A stretch of DNA of 64,000 nt from Flavobacteriales bacterium (GTDB taxonomy: Bacteria > Bacteroidota > Bacteroidia > Flavobacteriales_F > PHOS-HE28), in contig JADJDP010000050.1 of NCBI GenBank assembly GCA_016702645.1, positions 197,314 to 261,313 of the forward strand, written 5' to 3'. This document shows, one piece after another, positions 18,129-27,613 of this stretch. The notes below the pieces were generated by a model that did no database searches, had not been told where the DNA came from, and worked only from the letters and a program-made list of their open reading frames with translations. Each line of letters starts with the position of its first letter. Positions within the stretch are counted from its first letter, which is position 1. The position numbers and the translations under genes are program-made.

Positions 18129-19847
18129 TTAACTCCGGATCACGCGCAGGATCGGATACTTGCGATAGCTCTTCTCGAAGTAGGGCGACCGCTGGTACAC
18201 GAAGTAAAGTTGCGCCCATGCATCTTCTGCGAACGCCGGGTCGCTTGCTCGCCTCGCCTCAAGCGCCGCCTTCAACGCTGGGTCCTTCTTCAACAGTTCA
18301 GCAGCGAGGTCCTCAAAAACATAATCACTGAACCATTCCTTCTGCTGAAGCACACTATCGAAGAAGCCCCACGCGAAGAAGCTGTCCTCCCCTTCCGGCT
18401 CCAAGGTTTCCATAATGTAGCGGTCCGTTGCCTGGCCGGTGCGTACATAGTAGTCTCCGGGTTGGGCAACATACACCGTGCTCGAGGTCGTGCAACGGAT
18501 GTCCCTGTGGAGGTAGTGACCCTCGTAAGGTTGTTGCACGGTCTTGAATTCAGCGATGCTGTCCACTTCCACACTATACGCGGTGGCGGTTGGGACCTCT
18601 GTCACCTCCACCCCCTCCGCCTTCAAGCGCATCGCGATGTTCGACCAGGCGCGCGGGATCAGGTATCCGTTCGGTTTCTGTCGGATGATGGAGGGCCGGT
18701 AGGTATCCTTCCAAGGCACCTTGGTGTTCGTGGGCTTGCTGCGATCATAGCGCAACCGTGGCCGCCCGCTCACCGCGCTTGGTTCGTATCTGGTTTCGTA
18801 GCCTTCCCAAGGGATCCGCTCCACCACGGTCGTATCGAGCCGCCAGTTCAAGCCTATCTCATTCATCGAAGCCGTGTTCCTCTTGGCATTCGCACGAACA
18901 CGTGTCAGTTCCTCACCGTGCCGGTCCATTACGGCCAGCGTCGCGAGCAATAGTTGGAACGTCGCGTTCACACGATCGGCGAAGGGCTTCAGCATATGGC
19001 TTTCCGCGAGGATCCCGATACGATCGAACAAGGCGTTGTATCCAGTGCTGTAACGTGGGCTGTCGTGGAAACCAAAAAGGCCTTCCTCCGGTGTTTCCCC
19101 TTCCGTTTCGAAATACGGACACATCAGCATCTCCTTGCGCTCCATCCATTCGTACAGTTCCGGGATCATGGTTCGCGTCATGAACTGGCTGAGGCCTCCA
19201 TTCAACTTGTCCTTCTGGGTGGTGAGCAGTTCCATCACGTACTGGTGATCGGCGCCATCGCTCACGTGCGTCTCGAAGTAGACATCTGGATCCCAACGCA
19301 CCAACGCAGCCTCCAATGCTCGGGTGTTCGATGCATCGGCCTTGATGAAGTCGCGGTTCAGGTCCAGGTTCCGTGCATTACCACGGAAGCCGTATTCCAC
19401 GGGTCCGGTCTGGTTGGCGCGGCTGAACGACCCGCGCCGCTTCGCCCCGCTCACGTTGTACACAGGAACGATGCATAGCGCAGCATGCACAGTGAGCCCC
19501 ATCAGCTGATCGCTCTCCAGCAGCGCTTGGGCTAGCAGCAAACTCGCGTCGATCCCATCCGGCTCCCCAGGATGGATGCCGTTGGTGATCCATAGGATGT
19601 TCTTTCCTGCGTTACGGATGCTATCCGGCGTGAAGCCGCTGCCATCACTGATCACGAAAAGATGGATCGGTGAGCCATCATCATCCTTTCCGATCTCGAA
19701 CAACTGGGCACCCGCGTGCATACGATCGAATTCCTGGTATCGGGCTATGGCCTGTTCCCACGTCACGGTGGTATCTCCAGTGAAGTGCCACTGTGCAGCA
19801 ACCGGAAGCCGCGCAGCAAGAAGTGCAAGAATGATCAAGGTTCGCAT
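18129..19847 (-). CDS. Secreted M14-family zinc carboxypeptidase
   Basis: Begins MRTLIILALLAARLPVAAQ, a signal peptide. Zinc-binding residues of the M14 family are visible: the HxxE pair in NGIHPGEPDG, and a later His in YFETHVSDGADHQY; the general base Glu is likely in GILAESHMLKPF. The substrate-carboxylate binding Arg may lie in GNARNLDLNRDF. About 572 residues, longer than classic carboxypeptidases because of an extra C-terminal beta-rich part. Reading frame intact. It follows a T9SS cargo gene on the same strand but is separated from it by a terminator. Probably periplasmic or outer-surface; it shows no sorting domain at the C-terminus. Confidence 0.82.
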   Translation of the reverse strand: MRTLIILALLAARLPVAAQWHFTGDTTVTWEQAIARYQEFDRMHAGAQLFEIGKDDDGSPIHLFVISDGSGFTPDSIRNAGKNILWITNGIHPGEPDGIDASLLLAQALLESDQLMGLTVHAALCIVPVYNVSGAKRRGSFSRANQTGPVEYGFRGNARNLDLNRDFIKADASNTRALEAALVRWDPDVYFETHVSDGADHQYVMELLTTQKDKLNGGLSQFMTRTMIPELYEWMERKEMLMCPYFETEGETPEEGLFGFHDSPRYSTGYNALFDRIGILAESHMLKPFADRVNATFQLLLATLAVMDRHGEELTRVRANAKRNTASMNEIGLNWRLDTTVVERIPWEGYETRYEPSAVSGRPRLRYDRSKPTNTKVPWKDTYRPSIIRQKPNGYLIPRAWSNIAMRLKAEGVEVTEVPTATAYSVEVDSIAEFKTVQQPYEGHYLHRDIRCTTSSTVYVAQPGDYYVRTGQATDRYIMETLEPEGEDSFFAWGFFDSVLQQKEWFSDYVFEDLAAELLKKDPALKAALEARRASDPAFAEDAWAQLYFVYQRSPYFEKSYRKYPILRVIRS

Positions 19848-19879
19848 AAGTCTGATCCTGGTTGCGGGTGGCCGAAGAT

Positions 19880-19917
19880 GCAAAGAGAAACCCCGTCCGG
19901 ATGCCGAACGGGGTTCC
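19880..19917 (-). terminator. Terminator between the T9SS cargo and peptidase genes
   Basis: On the minus strand, AACCCCGT and ACGGGGTT form an 8-base-pair stem followed by TCTCTTTG. It lies directly after the stop of the repeat protein encoded upstream. Confidence 0.7.
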
Positions 19918-19935
19918 CCAAGCAGGTTGTGATGA

Positions 19936-21005
19936 TCAGTGGACGACGAGCCGTTCCCAGCGCGAAACACCGTCCATGTAGATGCCGACCTGATAAACAC
20001 CAGCAGCGGCGTCGCGCAGGGGGATATCTACGCGGCTTGTTGCCGTAGAGGATCGATCCGACACGATACGACCGGCAGCATCGAGCACTTGCACTCGCAG
20101 GTTCTCCACAGGTGTATCCAGCAGTATGGAGAAGCCGACTCCAGCGTTGGCCGGGTTCGGGGCGAGGCGCACCTCATTGTGGAAGACCAGTTCCTCCACT
20201 CCCACCGTTCCGGTGATGGTGGTGTCGATGTTAACGACCACACCAAAACTCGGCCCCATTCATTGTGTGTATCGCGAGCGCGCAGCCAGAGGACGTTTAC
20301 TCCTGATAGGACCGGCGCCGGGATCCCGCCGCCCTTGATCGCTTCCAGCGCAGCGCTGAAGTTGCCATCCACGGCCAGCATCGGTGTTCCGTTGCCAGCA
20401 CCGGGATCCGTGTTCACGTAGTACTCAGCAGCCGTCACGCTGATGTCGGGGAATGTGACGCTCCCGCCCAAGACCTCAACCACCAACTGGAACGGAGTGC
20501 TCCATACGGAATTGACATCCTGCGAGCGCACGTTCAGCACATGCACACCATCAGCGGGCAGCGCTGAAGTCTCCAAGCTGATCGCTTCCAGCGCCTCATT
20601 GAAGTTCCCGTCGAAAGCGAGCATCGGCGTGCCATTGCCTTCGCCGGGATCGCTATCCCAGAAGAACTCAGCTTCGGTCACGGTGATCTCCGGGGCGGAG
20701 ACCACCGATGGCTCAATGACGATAGCGACGCGGAAGACCGGTCCCCAGTTGTTGTTCTGGTCCTTCACCCGGATACCCAGCGTGTGTGTGCCCAAGCCCG
20801 GCAGCGCGGTCGTGTTGAGGAAAATGCCTTCAACGGCTTCATCGAATGCGCCGTCCTCAGCTGACATCGCTGTGGCATTGCCTGCACCGGGATCGGTGTC
20901 CCAGAAGTACTCCGCGTTGTCGACCCGCTGCGCGGATGCATGGTTCCCAAATGCGAGCGCGAGCACGCACGGGAGGATCGCTTTGGCGAACATGATCGAT
21001 CTCAT
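19936..21005 (-). CDS. T9SS-sorted protein with three ~80-residue repeats, frameshifted
   Basis: Signal peptide MFAKAILPCVLALAFGNHAS (ATG 20993 or 21005). Three repeats follow, each starting with AEYFWDTDPGAGN, AEFFWDSDPGEGN or AEYYVNTDPGAGN and continuing with a FNEALEAI-type stretch and a WSTPF-type beta strand. After a frame change near 20262 comes the type A sorting domain (LAPNPANAGVGFSILL ... LDAAGRIV ... GVYQVGIYM). This marks it as a cargo of the type IX system, cleaved and attached at the cell surface. The repeats resemble a domain common in Bacteroidota surface proteins, with no specific role known to me. It lies 9 bases downstream of the beta-helix gene and is probably in one operon with it. 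Confidence 0.7.
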
Positions 21006-21014
21006 GGCCGTGGA

Positions 21015-22250
21015 TCAGCGATCGAAGGAAACAGCCTTCACACGCAGGGTGCTGCCTTGGCGCACGTTGAACGGATGCCCGGTCATGTAAACGCGAGCTG
21101 CGCCCGTGTGCAGCGGATGGAAATTGGGAAGCGCGTACGATCCGCCGTAGGCACCAGCATCACCAGCGCTCAAGTCCAGGTCATAGAACGGCGCAGCAGG
21201 ATTCCCGCCATCGATGGCCGCGCCGTCGGCGAGGAAGGTGCCATCGGCGTTGAGGGTAATGGCCTGATCAATGGTATTGCTCCCCGCAAAGGTGAAGCCT
21301 GCGCTCACCGGGGTGGATATGCCGGTGGAAATATGGTTGAAGTACACGTTGATCTGGCCCTGGTTGCCGCTGTCCTTGTTGATGCCGCGGCACTCACCGG
21401 ACCATGTGCGCGTTACCGCATTGTTCATGATCTCCCAGATCGAATTCGGATTGGTGTTGGCCAGATTGATGCCGTAGGTGGTGAAGTTGCCGTTGTAGGC
21501 CGTCACGGTGTTGTTCCAGATCAAGTTGGCTACGTTGTTCTCCGGGCCTTCGTACACCTCGATGCCCATCCATCCATGCTGCACGTAGTTGTTGCGGATG
21601 TGCAGGACCTGGCCGATGGTGCTACCGAAGATGCCATCGTAGCCCACGCGGCCCTTCACCTTGTTGCCGACGATCGCGCAGGTGTCCACGCTAGCGCCAG
21701 AGGTCGTGGAGTTCACGCTGATGCCCTCGTCGTTCACCTGGCTGCAATCGATATCGTTGCCCACGACATTGCCGAAAAAGAGGCTCACCGATCCGTTCAC
21801 CAAGGTGCAGCCCACGATATCGGCGTCGAAGAAGTTGCTCGCCAGGTTTATCGTACCATTCACCAAGTAGCTATCGACCACACGCACACGTGTGCCCCGC
21901 ACGCTGGAAGACCCCGCAAGCGCTCCGATGCTGCCTGCCGTGTTGCGCATGCCGTTGATCAGCACAACGCGTCCATTCGCCGGGGCGATGTTGTAAGTGC
22001 CCTGCACCACGAAGTAGCCGTCATTGGTATAGCTCAGGAACTCCAGGCTCTTATCGATGCCGATGTTCTCGATCCACGGGATCTCGCCCGCCCGGTTCTT
22101 GATGATGATGCGATCACCATCGACCGCGGCCGTCACCGCAGCATTGATGTTCGGATAGGTGGGCGATACACCGAACTCCTCGACGATGCGGTCGGTGGCC
22201 AGCACGGGCATGGCCAAGAGCGCTGCAGCAAAAAGAGAGATCTGTTTCAT
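21015..22250 (-). CDS. Secreted right-handed beta-helix protein
   Basis: Starts MKQISLFAAALLAMPVLA, a signal peptide. The rest consists of short repeating strands rich in N, V, I and G (for example SVRGTRVRVVDSYLVNGTIN, DADIVGCTLVNGSVSLFFGN, LIWNNTVTAYNGNFTTYG), which is the look of a parallel beta-helix, a fold found in polysaccharide lyases and surface adhesins. No catalytic residues of a lyase family could be recognised, and there is no sorting domain at the C-terminus (ends AVSFDR). 411 residues, unbroken. It is followed at 9 bases by the T9SS repeat protein on the same strand. Confidence 0.65.
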   Translation of the reverse strand: MKQISLFAAALLAMPVLATDRIVEEFGVSPTYPNINAAVTAAVDGDRIIIKNRAGEIPWIENIGIDKSLEFLSYTNDGYFVVQGTYNIAPANGRVVLINGMRNTAGSIGALAGSSSVRGTRVRVVDSYLVNGTINLASNFFDADIVGCTLVNGSVSLFFGNVVGNDIDCSQVNDEGISVNSTTSGASVDTCAIVGNKVKGRVGYDGIFGSTIGQVLHIRNNYVQHGWMGIEVYEGPENNVANLIWNNTVTAYNGNFTTYGINLANTNPNSIWEIMNNAVTRTWSGECRGINKDSGNQGQINVYFNHISTGISTPVSAGFTFAGSNTIDQAITLNADGTFLADGAAIDGGNPAAPFYDLDLSAGDAGAYGGSYALPNFHPLHTGAARVYMTGHPFNVRQGSTLRVKAVSFDR

Positions 22251-22317
22251 AGGGTCTTTTGAAAGGAGCGGCGAAGCTACTTGCCGAACGTGACCCGAAA
22301 ATGGTCCTTGCGGTTGC

Positions 22318-22362
22318 TCAAAAGAGCGACCCCGGCGCCTGGGCAGGTAGCACCGGGGTCTT
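22318..22362 (-). terminator. Strong hairpin, probable terminator
   Basis: GACCCCGGCGC at 22328-22338 pairs with GCACCGGGGTC at 22350-22360 (one wobble). On the minus strand the stem is followed by GCTCTTTT. It lies just downstream of the putative small gene 22399-22563. Confidence 0.6.
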
Positions 22363-22398
22363 CGGAACATCAGGCTTACGCCTGAGCTATGCGAATGC

Positions 22399-22563
22399 TC
22401 AACAGACGAGATCCAACTCCAAGGTCGTCGCCGGCAATTCCTCCTTGGCGGGAGCCGGGGCCTCTATAGCAGGCAGTTCCTCCACGCGGTGAAGCTGCTG
22501 AGCGTAGAGTTGTTCTTCATCGGTAAGGCAGAGGAGAAGTGTGAGTGTTTGAACGGGCCACAT
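22399..22563 (-). CDS. Putative small acidic protein (54 residues)
   Basis: A short frame starting at ATG 22563 (MWPVQTLTLLLCLTDEEQL) and ending with TGA at 22399. The first 13 residues are hydrophobic and could form a signal or membrane anchor; the remainder is acidic and alanine/proline rich (EELPAIEAPAPAKEEL). A strong terminator hairpin follows 37 bases after the stop, which supports a real transcript. No homologue is known to me and no ribosome-binding site is evident, though these are weak in this phylum. It may be a non-coding transcript instead. Confidence 0.35.
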   Translation of the reverse strand: MWPVQTLTLLLCLTDEEQLYAQQLHRVEELPAIEAPAPAKEELPATTLELDLVC

Positions 22564-22744
22564 GCTGGTTGAAAGGGTTGTTGTGGGTGCCGTCAGTTCC
22601 TAAGAGTGGCGCAAGGTTTCAGGTGAAGGCCTCGAATGTCAAGACGAATAGTGGAATTTTCCCGATGAAAGTGCTTGACATGACGACCGCTGTGTTGAAG
22701 AGCCTAAGCCGCAACTTCGCCCTTCCACCATCTTGGACGCCCCG

Positions 22745-24644
22745 ATGACCACACCCTTCCGCATAACCAACTGGGATGAGCTTGCTGCCGCGCAGGATCG
22801 GAGCAAGAAGGACCCCGAAGGCTTTTGGGCCGATATGGCCACCGCCTATTCCTGGCGGAAGCCTTGGACGAGCGTGCTCGAATGGGACTTCATCAAGCCG
22901 AACGTGCAGTGGTTCATCGGCGGTCAACTGAACATCACGGAGAATTGCCTGGACCGTCATCTCGCGACGCGTGGGGAAAAGACCGCATTGATCTGGGAAG
23001 CGAACGATCCGCAGGAAGCGAGCCAACACATCAGCTACCGTGAATTGCACGAACGCGTCTGCCGTATGGCGAACGTGTTGAAGAAGCGTGGCGTGCGGAA
23101 GGGTGATCGTGTGTGCCTGTACATGCCCATGATCCCGGAACTGGCGATCAGCGTACTGGCGTGCGCGCGCATCGGTGCCATCCATTCGGTGGTCTTCGGC
23201 GGATTCAGCGCCAACTCGCTCGTGGACCGTATCAACGACTCACAATGTTCCGTCGTGATCACCAGTGATGGCATCCGGCGCGGCGCGAAGAACATCCCGG
23301 CCAAGTCCGTGGTGGACGAAGCGCTCTCCTCCTGCCCCAGCGTGCACAGCGTCCTCGTAGCGAAGTGTACCGGCGACGCAGTGCACATGGCATTAGGTCG
23401 TGATCACTGGATCGAAGAAGATCTGCTCCATGCGGATGCCGATTGTCCGGCAGAGCCGATGGAAAGCGAGGATCCGCTCTTCATCCTCTATACCAGTGGA
23501 AGCACCGGCAAGCCGAAAGGCGTAGTGCATACCTGTGGCGGCTACATGGTCTACGCAGGCTACTCGTTCGCGAACGTCTTCCAATGCGAGGAGAACAATG
23601 TGTTCTGGTGTACGGCCGACATTGGCTGGATCACCGGCCATAGCTACATCGTGTACGGTCCATTGCTGAACGGGACCACCTCGCTGATGTTCGAAGGCAT
23701 TCCCTCCTGGCCGGACCCCACGCGCTTCTGGCAGGTGATCGAGAAGCACAAGGTGAACCAGTTCTATACCGCACCAACTGCGATCCGTTCGCTCATGGCT
23801 GCCGGTCACGATCTCCCGTCACGCTTCGCGATGCCATCGCTCAAATTGCTCGGCTCCGTTGGTGAACCTATCAACGAAGAGGCCTGGCATTGGTACCACG
23901 AGCAAGTGGGCAAGAAGCGTTGCGCAGTGGTGGACACTTGGTGGCAGACGGAGACCGGTGGCATCATGCTCAGCGGCCTGGGCGACATCACGCCAATGAA
24001 GCCCGCGCACGCTGGTTTGCCGCTTCCCGGCATCCGCACGATCCTTGTGGACCAACAAGGCAACGAGTTGCACGGCGAGGCCGAAGGCTACCTGTGCATC
24101 GACTTCCCATGGCCGAGCGTGATCCGTACAACATGGGGAGATCACGAACGCTGTCGCCTGAACTACTTCGCGCAATACCCCGGCCGCTACTTCACCGGCG
24201 ATGGCGCCAAGCGCGATGCCGACGGCTTCTTCCGCATCATCGGGCGGGTGGACGATGTGATCAACGTGAGCGGCCACCGCATCGGTACTGCCGAAGTGGA
24301 GAACGCCATCGACGAACACCCGGACATCGTGGAAAGCGCCGTGGTGGGCTACCCGCACGACATCAAGGGACAGGGCATCTACGCCTTCGTGATCTGCGAC
24401 CACGTACGCAACGACAAGGACGCGCTTGCGCGATGAGGTCATCGCCACCGTTGAGCGCATCATCGGGAAGATCGCCCGGCCGGACAAGATCCAATTCGTC
24501 AGCGGCCTTCCCAAAACGCGCAGCGGCAAGATCATGCGCCGCATCCTGCGGAAGGTCGCCGAGGGCGAGATGAACAATTTGGGCGATACGAGCACACTGT
24601 TGGACCCAGGCGTCGTTGAGGAGATCAAAGCAGGCAAACTCTGA
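22745..24644 (+). CDS. acs: Acetyl-CoA synthetase, frameshifted near the end
   Basis: Activates acetate to acetyl-CoA through an acetyl-adenylate. Starts MTTPFRITNWDEL and includes the expected blocks: FIKPNVQWFIGGQLNITEN, the P-loop YTSGSTGKPKGVVHT, WCTADIGWITGHSYIVYGPL, VDTWWQTETGG and FRIIGRVDDVINVSGHRIGTAE. A one-base frame change near 24430 separates this from the C-terminal domain, which contains the catalytic lysine in KTRSGKIMRRILRK. Combined length about 633 residues is normal. Since everything else is intact, the break is probably a sequence error. Followed by a HAD phosphatase gene 14 bases on. Confidence 0.92.
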
Positions 24645-24657
24645 CCATCTTTACTCC

Positions 24658-25074
24658 ATGGCACAACTGCGCGACGCCTACGAGAACGGCAAGAAGATCA
24701 GCCCCAAGCTGCCCGAAGGGAAGAAGAACTTCCTCATCGACATCGACGGTACGATCTGCGAGGACATCCCCAACGAGGAGCCCGAGCGTATGATGGGTGC
24801 TGCGATCTATGACGGTGCTTTGGAGATCTGCAACGGCTGGTTCGAGGAAGGCCACATCATCACGTTTTTCACCAGCCGCACGGAGGAACACCGCGCGGTG
24901 ACCACGAAGTGGTTGGATGACCACGGCTTCAAGTACCATGCGATCCTATTCGGCAAGCCGCGCGGCGGGAACTACCACTGGATCGACAATCACATTGTTC
25001 GCGCCACGCGGTACGATGGCAAGTTCACGAAGCTGGTGGAGCGGCAGGCGACGATCGAGACGTTCGAGGAGTGA
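24658..25074 (+). CDS. Small HAD-superfamily phosphatase
   Basis: 138 residues. The motif FLIDIDGTICEDIP holds the catalytic DxD of HAD phosphatases (residues about 25-37), TFFTSRTEEHR is motif II with the Ser/Thr, and a conserved Lys in ILFGKPRGGNYHWIDN corresponds to motif III/IV. The starting ATG at 24658 follows ATCTTTACTCC, a -7-like element. The protein lacks a cap domain, which suggests a phosphorylated protein or large sugar substrate. It is 14 bases after acs and might be read from the same transcript, but its own -7-like element suggests separate expression. Confidence 0.75.
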   Translation: MAQLRDAYENGKKISPKLPEGKKNFLIDIDGTICEDIPNEEPERMMGAAIYDGALEICNGWFEEGHIITFFTSRTEEHRAVTTKWLDDHGFKYHAILFGKPRGGNYHWIDNHIVRATRYDGKFTKLVERQATIETFEE

Positions 25075-25147
25075 GGCGGCAACGGCTCCCTGAGCACGGC
25101 GGCAACCGCGCCGAGTTGGTACGTCATTCAAGCACATCCTTACCCGC

Positions 25148-26254
25148 ATGAGACCGACCTTGACCACGTTGATGTTCGGCTGTGCGCTCGGCGCGTTCGC
25201 GCAAGCCCCGCCGATCGATCTGGACTGGTCGGCACTGCGCTGGTACGACGGCACACCGCGAGCGCACATCTCAAGGGATCCCGTGAACGGGAAGTACACG
25301 TGGGCGGTCTACAACAACTTCCAGAGCGCGAGCGACGAGGTGGCCTTCCCCTTCCTGGCCGATGGCACCGATATCGCACCCTCGAACCCGGACCGTTTCA
25401 ACGTCGGCAGTTTGGACGGCCTGGTCGACTTGAGCGTGCGCGATGGCGTGATCCACAACTTGATGTCGCACCTTTCGCTTGGCACACTCCCCTATTGGTG
25501 GCACCTGAACAATGCGCCCGAAGGGACCGGCTACCAAACTGTGAATCCCGGAGTTGGAACCGACCCGGAACTTTCCGATCACGGTTATGATCTGCTGGTC
25601 ACGGAGGAGGCTGCATACGGATGTGGCATGTCGGAAACGATGGTAGTTCCCCAACTAGGTGTCGCCCGCCTGGTGAAGACCAACCTGCAATGCGAGGTGG
25701 TTTGGGATGTGACCTGGGATGATGGCCCGGCACTGCCGCACAAAGGCTTTAGTGGAATTGCAATGATTGGCGACACGGTGGTGGCCATGGCCCTGCCTTG
25801 GATGGTCCTCTTCGATGATGCCGACGGCGCATTGATCGACACCATCGAGGTCACGCAGGTCGAAGGCGATGCGCGCTGCATTGCGCATGGGAACCGCGTC
25901 TATTGGACAATGAACCATGACCAAGAGCTCTTTGCAGGCTACCACGACTTTGGCACCGGCGAGGATCACACGTGGTCATCACCCATCCCCGGCACCTATG
26001 GAGCGCACATAGTCATGGATCAGTACGACCATGTATGGGTGACGACTACCACAACGAACGGAACGACATGGACAGAGGCCGATGACCAAGGCCATTGGTA
26101 CCGCTTTAGTGAGGACCTCGATCCCATCGACGCTGGAACCCTTCACTTCTCCGTTGATGACGTCTGCTTCGTGAACGGCAAGATCTCGTTCACAGGCAAC
26201 TTCGATCCCGTGACGTCGATGGCCTATTTGATCACCGGCACACCTCAACCCTGA
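25148..26254 (+). CDS. Secreted protein of unknown function (beta-rich)
   Basis: Starts MRPTLTTLMFGCALGAFAQ, a signal peptide. The 368-residue protein consists of short strands and turns in a repeating pattern (VRDGVIHNLMSHLSLG, KHNRVYWTMNHD-like blocks such as AHGNRVYWTMNHDQEL, FVNGKISFTGNF), as in beta-propellers. It ends YLITGTPQP with no recognisable sorting domain, unlike its neighbour. The next gene starts 5 bases after the stop and encodes a protein of similar character that carries a sorting domain, so the pair is probably one operon, perhaps from a duplication. No specific function known. Confidence 0.6.
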   Translation: MRPTLTTLMFGCALGAFAQAPPIDLDWSALRWYDGTPRAHISRDPVNGKYTWAVYNNFQSASDEVAFPFLADGTDIAPSNPDRFNVGSLDGLVDLSVRDGVIHNLMSHLSLGTLPYWWHLNNAPEGTGYQTVNPGVGTDPELSDHGYDLLVTEEAAYGCGMSETMVVPQLGVARLVKTNLQCEVVWDVTWDDGPALPHKGFSGIAMIGDTVVAMALPWMVLFDDADGALIDTIEVTQVEGDARCIAHGNRVYWTMNHDQELFAGYHDFGTGEDHTWSSPIPGTYGAHIVMDQYDHVWVTTTTTNGTTWTEADDQGHWYRFSEDLDPIDAGTLHFSVDDVCFVNGKISFTGNFDPVTSMAYLITGTPQP

Positions 26255-26259
26255 ACACC

Positions 26260-27613
26260 ATGATCAAGCACATCACTTCCGCCTTGGTGACCATCTCGCT
26301 TCCGTTCCTTGTTCAGGGCCAGACCCCATTGGTTCCTTCGTGGTCCCACACCTGGCCTTTCGGACAGCAAGGACCCATGTTCGTAGCTCCATCCGACGCG
26401 GACAACCATGTGGCCTTCGACCTCATCAACGACCAGGTGTACCTCACCATAGATGATCAATTGGAGCAGCAGAGCCCTCGGTGGGACTTCCTCTTCAGTT
26501 TTGACGCGAACGGTACGGACATCACGCCTTTGCCTGCACCCCTTGCTCGGCAGCGCCACCCCACGGTGAACGACCCGCAGAACATGGAAGGCACGCACGA
26601 CCTCGTTGCGCGTGACGGCGTAGTGTACCACGCGCGCAGCTGAACACGGGTTTCCAGTCAGGGACCTCCGGCAGCCTGTGTACCCGCAACCCCGATGGAT
26701 CAGGTTGGAAGCTCGGCCTGGGCAAGGGAGGCTTTGCGTACGGCAACGGCAAGGTGTTGGTGGATGACCAGGGTGCTGTTTCGGTGCGCAGCTTGGACGG
26801 TTTCACCGCGATGATGCAAGCCACCAGTCCCGAAGGGTGGATCCAATGGACGAAGACCTATCCCACTTTCGGTCCGTTCGACGATGCGGTGCTGATGGGC
26901 AATACGATCGTGGCCGCGCGAGCGGGAACCTTCGTCACCATCGATCGCGCCACAGGGCAGCAGCTCGTCTCCAACGTTGTGTACTTACCCAACCTGCCCG
27001 CTACACTGGCCACGGACGGTGCAAGGGTCTTCTTCGCCTATTCGGACTTCTCCAGCAACGTCTTCTGGGGCTGCGTTGTGCTTGGGAGCACGCCCATATG
27101 GGTACGAAGTGCAGAGCACTTGACATCACCATCACCGAATTGGAAGTTGACGCCTTCGGCCGCCCTTGGTTCGTTGGCAATAGCACGCTTGTCGAAACGC
27201 CCCCTGTGCTCGTGGTCACTGGCACCGATGGCAGTGCGTACGACCTTTTCACGTATGGCAGCAGCATGAACGATCTGGCGATCGGAGCGGGTCAAGCATA
27301 CATCACCGGCCGACTGGACGACACCAACACCACCTACCTCCTAGCCGTCAGTACGGACATCAGCACAGCCGTGGAACCGGTTGTCGCTCCTTCCGTCTCC
27401 TTCTACCCACAACCTGCGAGTGCGAGCCTCAACATCGGTGGCGGAATACGCTTGAGTAGTATGCGGGTGCTTGATGCTACTGGCCAGACCGTTCAGGTAC
27501 CCCTGCTCACCACCAGCGTGCTGGACGTTAGCGAGCTCACCGAAGGCATCTACTTCCTGGAAGCGAACACCGCCAACGGCCGCATCGCGAAGCGCTTCGT
27601 GGTTGTGCGCTGA
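26260..27613 (+). CDS. T9SS-sorted secreted beta-propeller-like protein, frameshifted
   Basis: Signal peptide MIKHITSALVTISLPFLVQG. Two frame changes (near 26640 and 27105) join three pieces. Recognisable parts are FDLINDQVYLTIDD, KVLVDDQGAVSVRSLDG, MGNTIVAARAGTFVTIDRAT and ITGRLDDTNTTYLLAVSTD, giving repeated short beta blocks, followed by a type A sorting domain (VSFYPQPASASLNIGG ... RVLDATGQTV ... GIYFLEANTANGRIAKRFVVVR). It is therefore a T9SS cargo. It is 5 bases downstream of a similar secreted gene. The tail of the protein meets the end of a gene on the other strand with no gap. Confidence 0.65.

Larger units (their letters stand above)
22251..22744. other. 494-base region between divergent genes
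   Basis: No ORF over 60 residues is convincing on either strand; a 77-codon plus-strand frame at 22259 shows no domain and lies over the small minus-strand frame. The region holds the upstream sequences of the beta-helix gene and acs, the putative small gene at 22399-22563 (minus) and a strong hairpin at 22318-22362. Confidence 0.5.

Noticed and set aside
17131..18132. 333-codon ORF opposite the potassium channel
   Set aside because: The minus strand has the TVGYGS filter and membrane helices; the plus frame is a shadow rich in His and Arg.
20940..22262. 440-codon plus-strand ORF opposite the beta-helix gene
   Set aside because: Shadow of a gene with a signal peptide and a beta-helix pattern; its own composition is rich in Ala, His and Val only.
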